From NCBI GenBank assembly GCA_002388665.1, contig DGMY01000020.1, positions 1-27,772 of the forward strand: a DNA stretch of 27,772 nucleotides, read 5' to 3'. A model generated the notes under the pieces. It did no database searches and was not told the DNA's origin. It saw only the letters and a program-made list of their open reading frames with translations. Below, in pieces: positions 24,113-27,772 of the stretch (the stretch's first letter is position 1; each line of letters opens with the position of its first letter). Source of the stretch: Opitutia bacterium UBA4506. Lineage in GTDB: Bacteria; Verrucomicrobiota; Verrucomicrobiia; Opitutales; Puniceicoccaceae. The position numbers and the translations under genes were made by a program.

Positions 24113-25011
24113 CGGACAAATCCTCCCGCCAGCAATGCGGCTTTGAGGGTTTCCTCCGGTGACGCTGTGCACTCTGTGGTTAGGAATGCGATGCTGTGCC
24201 TGCGACAGTAACGCATCACCCTTTCTTGGTAATCGGAGACTCTCTTTTCATAGGCTCGCCGAATTGCTGGATCGATCAGCACCTTGCGACTATGTCCAGT
24301 TTCACGGTCAACCAGATCGTAGTCTCCGCGCCCGTCCACGGATAGTTCGTCAGGATGAAGCACTTGGAGGATTGCGACTTCCTGTCGCGCGTGGCGAAGA
24401 AGGTCCAATGCGCGAAAGATGTCCTCTTCGTCGCGGCCCCATAGATCGGACAGGAGAATGGTGAGTCCGCGGCGGGGGCGGGTATCTGTCCATTTTCGCA
24501 CGACATCACTGAGGCAGTTGCTGTCGCTCTCTACCTCACACTGAGCGAGGTAGCGAAGGAGCGCGAGAAACTTGCCGCGTCCACGGGTGGGTCTCCAGAT
24601 CGGTTGCTTCGAGTAGCCTAATGGAACGACTCCGGCGCGATCGAGGTTGGCGAGGGCCAGATATGCCAACCCCGCGGTGAGTTGGCGTGCGACGTCGAAC
24701 TTGCACGGAGATCCCCAGTCCATCGAAAGGGTACAGTCGACCAGGAGGTGGACATGAAGGTCTTCCTCTTCGACGAACAGTTTGAGGACGAGTTGCTTCC
24801 AGCGGGCATAGGCGTTCCAGTCGATGTTCCGCCAGTCGTCGCCGGGGGTAAAGCGCCGGTACTCGGCGAACTCGATACTGGAACCCCGCTTGGAACTGCG
24901 GCGTTCGGCCCGTTGCCGCCCGTTGACCAGTCGCCGGGAAAGGAGACGTAGCGACTCCAGGTTCTTCCGGAAATCGGCGTCAAATAAATCGTCGACCTCT
25001 TGTATCGGCAT
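24109..25011 (-). CDS. DUF58 domain protein
   Basis: This 300-residue protein lacks membrane helices and is probably cytoplasmic. The signature Y-R-x-F-TPGDDWRNIDWNAYARW is at about residues 51-71. A VWA-like core follows, with VDCTLSM (D92, T94, S96), where a threonine replaces the first serine of the usual DxSxS metal motif. LLSDLWG supplies a later acidic residue. DUF58 proteins are encoded next to MoxR ATPases in many bacteria, where they are thought to act as substrate adaptor or metal-binding partner; the molecular role is not established. The gene begins 48 bp after the moxR stop and its TGA overlaps the next ATG. No strong Shine-Dalgarno sequence precedes it. Length is normal for the family. 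Confidence 0.92.
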   Translation of the reverse strand: MPIQEVDDLFDADFRKNLESLRLLSRRLVNGRQRAERRSSKRGSSIEFAEYRRFTPGDDWRNIDWNAYARWKQLVLKLFVEEEDLHVHLLVDCTLSMDWGSPCKFDVARQLTAGLAYLALANLDRAGVVPLGYSKQPIWRPTRGRGKFLALLRYLAQCEVESDSNCLSDVVRKWTDTRPRRGLTILLSDLWGRDEEDIFRALDLLRHARQEVAILQVLHPDELSVDGRGDYDLVDRETGHSRKVLIDPAIRRAYEKRVSDYQERVMRYCRRHSIAFLTTECTASPEETLKAALLAGGFVR

Positions 25012-25059
25012 CGCTGCTACGGATGGAGAGAAGATAGGGTTCGGGGGGATCTCCCCGAA

Positions 25060-26076
25060 CTAGGAGCGGCCGGAGCGAGACTTGCGGCAATCGTTGAGGA
25101 TGCCCTCAATGATGGAGTCACTGGTTTTTCCGTCCGCCTGTGCTTCGAAGTTTAGGATCATGCGGTGCCGCAAAACCGGTGGGGCCACGGTTAGGATATC
25201 TTCGAGCGAAACGTGGAGACGCCCCTTGAGGAGTGCTTGGATCTTCGCAGCGAGAATACAAGCCTGCCCGGCGCGGGGACTGGCTCCATATTGAACGTAG
25301 CGACGGACCTCCTCATTGGCTTTGTCGGTCTCCGGGTGTGTCGACATGATGAGGTGTACAACCTCGCGGCGGAGGTCCTCAGCGATGGGTATGGAACGGG
25401 CAAACTGCTCCATCTCAATGAGTTCGGCCCCACCAAATACTTGTTCGATTTTCGTCTCCTGCTTTTCCGTCGTGGCCGTGAGGATTTTTGCGAAATCTTC
25501 CTCTCCGGGGTATGGTACCATCAGTTTGAAGAAGAATCGGTCGAGTTGCGCCTCGGGCAGAGGATAGGTTCCCTCCATTTCCAAAGGATTTTGAGTCGCT
25601 AGAACGAAGAACGGGCGGGATAGTGGTCGAGTCTCCCCGGCGATCGTTACCGACTTCTCCTGCATCGCTTCGAGTAGCGCGGACTGGGTCTTTGGTGTCG
25701 CCCGGTTGATTTCGTCTCCCAGCAACATATTGCAGAAAATAGGACCGGGAGAAAATTCGAACGAGGAGTGACCGGATTGATCCTCAACTAGAATTTTAGT
25801 TCCAACCAGGTCCGTTGGCATCAGGTCGGGAGTGAATTGGATCCGCTGGAAATTCAGATGAAGCGCTTGGGAAATGGTGCGGACCAAGGCCGTTTTACCG
25901 AGCCCCGGTACCCCTTCGAGAAGAACATGGCCGCCCGCGATCATGGCAATGAGCGTAAAATCTACGACCTCATCCTGACCGATCAGGAACTTGTGAATCT
26001 CGGCGCGAAGGATTTCGAATCGCTCGCGAAATTGAATTGCGTCGGATTCAACGGTGTGGGTGGTCTGGGATTCCAT
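25060..26076 (-). CDS. moxR: MoxR-family AAA+ ATPase
   Basis: This 338-residue cytoplasmic ATPase of the MoxR branch acts as a chaperone-like motor, often for assembly of cofactor- or metal-dependent complexes together with VWA proteins. Walker A GVPGLGKT is at 55-62 and Walker B LLGDEI at about 118-122. Sensor 1 ATQNP is at 160-164, followed by EGTYPLPEAQLDRF, which is diagnostic for the group, and the sensor-2 region GASPRAGQA. The gene starts 17 bp after the coiled-coil gene and ends 48 bp before the DUF58 gene, so it is the second gene of the operon. The start at ATG 26076 fits the family length, but no Shine-Dalgarno sequence is visible, so translation may depend on upstream ribosomes. 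Confidence 0.95.
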   Translation of the reverse strand: MESQTTHTVESDAIQFRERFEILRAEIHKFLIGQDEVVDFTLIAMIAGGHVLLEGVPGLGKTALVRTISQALHLNFQRIQFTPDLMPTDLVGTKILVEDQSGHSSFEFSPGPIFCNMLLGDEINRATPKTQSALLEAMQEKSVTIAGETRPLSRPFFVLATQNPLEMEGTYPLPEAQLDRFFFKLMVPYPGEEDFAKILTATTEKQETKIEQVFGGAELIEMEQFARSIPIAEDLRREVVHLIMSTHPETDKANEEVRRYVQYGASPRAGQACILAAKIQALLKGRLHVSLEDILTVAPPVLRHRMILNFEAQADGKTSDSIIEGILNDCRKSRSGRS

Positions 26077-26093
26077 AGAATAAGGGATCGGTA

Positions 26094-27593
26094 CTAGTTT
26101 TCTGAGTTTCGAGGGCGAATCTGTTCAAAATAACGCCGGATCGTCTCCCGATGAACCAAGGGGAGAGATTCGTCGTGGACGGCTTGGGTAGAAAGTGCTT
26201 GGTATTCTTCGAATGTGGCCGGGGCGCCGCTACGTGATGCCTCCGTTGGCGCTTCGCTACTCCTGATCGTTTCGACTGTAGATTCACCTTGGCCGGGAGC
26301 ACCAGTAAGGGCTAGCGTTTCGAGATCGCCTTCAGCTGTAGTCGGATCGCCGTAGGGATCCCCGCCCGGACCTGCCCCTGCTTCGAGGCTAGCGGAGCTA
26401 CCGGGCATCATTCCCGCCAGTGTCCCGGGTGACTCCGATTGCATCTGCGAAAGAGCCAGCTTTTGGGCGGCAATCTGATCGAGCTGGGCCTGCATGAGTC
26501 GATCTGCCAATGACCGCGCACTTTCTTTCGCCATGCACATTCCCAGGGACGTAGCGGCTTCCTGCCATTTCGCAGAATTGTTCTCTGAAGCTGCCTGTTG
26601 AAGAGATTTTAACGCCTCTGCCAGCTTTTGGTTTCCAGCCTTTTCAGCTCGTTCCGCGAGTTCCTCCGATTGGCGTTGAAGCTTTTCCGAGTTCGCCCCG
26701 GGCGGCAACTCTTCACCATTCAAAAGAGCCGCAGCCAGTTCCTCAAGGGACTCGGATGCCGCCGAAAATTCGCCTCTTCGGAGAGCCGCAGCAGCTCCAC
26801 TCATGCCTGCAACAGATTCGAGAAGTTCTGCGAGCTCTTCAGAATGTTCCGCAATCGACTCCTCTGATTGAGAACGGCGGTGCTTTTCCACAATGGCCTC
26901 AATTTTACTAAGCATTTCCATCCGCTCAGCCGATGTTTGCTGGGAGGGGTCACCTTCTTCCTGGAGGTCGCGCACTTCTTCAAGGATCGCCTGAAATTCC
27001 TCAGAGGACACATCGGGCGCCACTTCAAGCCAATCATCAATCATTGCCTCCAGTGCCTTGGTATTCTCCTCCGACACGATGACGGGAATGATTGGCGCCG
27101 GTCGAACGGCGGCTGCCGTAAGAATGACATTGGCACCCATCAGGATACAGCTAGCCGCCCAAAATTTCTGCATAGGAGTCGACCCGCAGGGCCAGACCTT
27201 ATGCGGTTGGAGCTTTGCAAGAAGGGGCCGAAGCCTCCCCTCGAGTACGGTCCTCCAAGGGAGAGAAAGCGAGTGGTCCGCAACGGTCACGGCGAGATCA
27301 TTCGTAGCAAGGGACGAATCGACATCTCGCAATACCGTAATATGTGGGAGCCCCCTTACGGCCCCAATTAGCGAAAATGAAAACGCCGCAAGGATCAAAA
27401 TTCCCCATGTAATGATAATGCCGCCCCAAAAAAACGGAACGATCCAAGCAAGAATGCACAATACAGTAGATCCAAAAAAGAGGATTGGGAGACACCGGAT
27501 CAACGATTTCCAAAAGAGATAAAACCTCTTACGACGCACCCATCCGGGCAGATCGCCAAGTACGGGAGGGTTTTCCGATGGAGCAGCTGACAT
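26094..27593 (-). CDS. Membrane-anchored coiled-coil protein heading the MoxR operon
   Basis: This 499-residue protein has membrane helices at about 31-53, 56-78 and 143-163. A long acidic, Ala/Glu/Lys/Gln-rich region at about 175-390 follows and is probably coiled-coil, then a Gly/Pro/Ser-rich linker near 400-440. The C-terminal tail HDESLPLVHRETIRRYFEQI ends the protein. Proteins of this layout, including the short helix and Y-F-x-x-I at the end, often open MoxR-DUF58-VWA operons in Verrucomicrobiota and Planctomycetota; some are loosely called DUF4175-like. I do not recognise a function. ATG 27593 was chosen because GGAG lies 5 bp upstream, one of the few good ribosome binding sites in the window. 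A longer frame from GTG 27689 has no such support. It is 17 bp upstream of moxR and may anchor or regulate the ATPase. Confidence 0.8.
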   Translation of the reverse strand: MSAAPSENPPVLGDLPGWVRRKRFYLFWKSLIRCLPILFFGSTVLCILAWIVPFFWGGIIITWGILILAAFSFSLIGAVRGLPHITVLRDVDSSLATNDLAVTVADHSLSLPWRTVLEGRLRPLLAKLQPHKVWPCGSTPMQKFWAASCILMGANVILTAAAVRPAPIIPVIVSEENTKALEAMIDDWLEVAPDVSSEEFQAILEEVRDLQEEGDPSQQTSAERMEMLSKIEAIVEKHRRSQSEESIAEHSEELAELLESVAGMSGAAAALRRGEFSAASESLEELAAALLNGEELPPGANSEKLQRQSEELAERAEKAGNQKLAEALKSLQQAASENNSAKWQEAATSLGMCMAKESARSLADRLMQAQLDQIAAQKLALSQMQSESPGTLAGMMPGSSASLEAGAGPGGDPYGDPTTAEGDLETLALTGAPGQGESTVETIRSSEAPTEASRSGAPATFEEYQALSTQAVHDESLPLVHRETIRRYFEQIRPRNSEN

Positions 27594-27772
27594 TACTTCT
27601 CCGGAGACTATTCGCGGAGCATTCCGGGGCAAGTGGGAAGTGACCCAATCCCAATTTTGTCGCCCGAAGGCCACAGCCCCGCTAGCCACACCATTTAGAT
27701 AGTTTTTATAGGTCAGACAAATTAGGGTTGACGACGGTCGGGGCGGAGCGGTAGTTTTGGAGCATGAGTCGG
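27594..27772 (-). promoter_or_regulatory. Upstream region of the MoxR operon with a candidate promoter
   Basis: On the minus strand, TATAAA (27705-27710) is preceded at 18 bp by TCGTCA (27729-27734), four of six matches to TTGACA. It would give a 5' leader of about 105 bases before the ATG at 27593. No other gene is seen here except a possible plus-strand start at 27764 cut by the window edge. Assignment is by eye only. Confidence 0.35.

Noticed and set aside
27764..27772. ATG at the right edge that could open a plus-strand gene
   Set aside because: Only three codons are in the window. A TTGACG box and a TAGTTT box lie upstream, but the evidence is too thin.

Overview
The window looks like a chromosomal piece of a Verrucomicrobiota bacterium, probably of the Opitutia (Opitutales/Puniceicoccales-like). 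I base this on two short exported proteins with PEP-CTERM tails, the C-terminal end of a REP-associated (Y1-type) transposase, and a MoxR/DUF58/VWA/VWA gene cluster ending in a very long tetratricopeptide protein. The placement is inference from gene content; no rRNA or other phylogenetic marker is present. I see no tRNA, rRNA, CRISPR array, prophage or complete insertion sequence.

Left part (1-8149), mostly housekeeping: the tail of a transposase, a lipoprotein M48 metalloprotease, then on the minus strand an NYN-LOTUS RNase-like protein, a DMT-family transporter and a class I mannose-6-phosphate isomerase. Divergent from the isomerase, with about 40 bp between them, is the DNA translocase FtsK. 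A Kef-type cation/proton antiporter with a TrkA-N domain converges on ftsK.

Middle part (8150-10125): a 330-bp gene-free stretch holding a REP-like hairpin, then two paralogous PEP-CTERM proteins on the minus strand. Each has its own promoter, and the two promoters are built alike: a TTGACT -35 lying inside the near-palindrome TTGACTTAGTCA(A/G), 16 bp, a TAGA(G/T)T -10, and only 6-7 bp to the ATG. A strong hairpin terminator separates the two genes.

Right part (10126-27772): one long minus-strand operon of six genes. In order of transcription these are a membrane-anchored coiled-coil protein, a MoxR AAA+ ATPase, a DUF58 protein, a BatA-like VWA membrane protein, a second VWA membrane protein with an amidotransferase-like segment, and a 3265-residue exported TPR/helical-repeat protein. 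The last three junctions are all 4-bp ATGA overlaps. The layout parallels the Bacteroides-type Bat (MoxR-BatA-BatB-TPR) systems, but the TPR partner is enormous and carries two beta-rich modules. The likely picture is an inner-membrane/periplasmic assembly: cytoplasmic MoxR and DUF58 act on two VWA proteins facing the periplasm, and the giant serves as scaffold or client-binding partner. This part is the best candidate for an undescribed system.

Many start codons in the window lack a Shine-Dalgarno sequence, and three genes have a candidate -10 box within 6-10 bp of the ATG, which suggests leaderless or near-leaderless transcripts.
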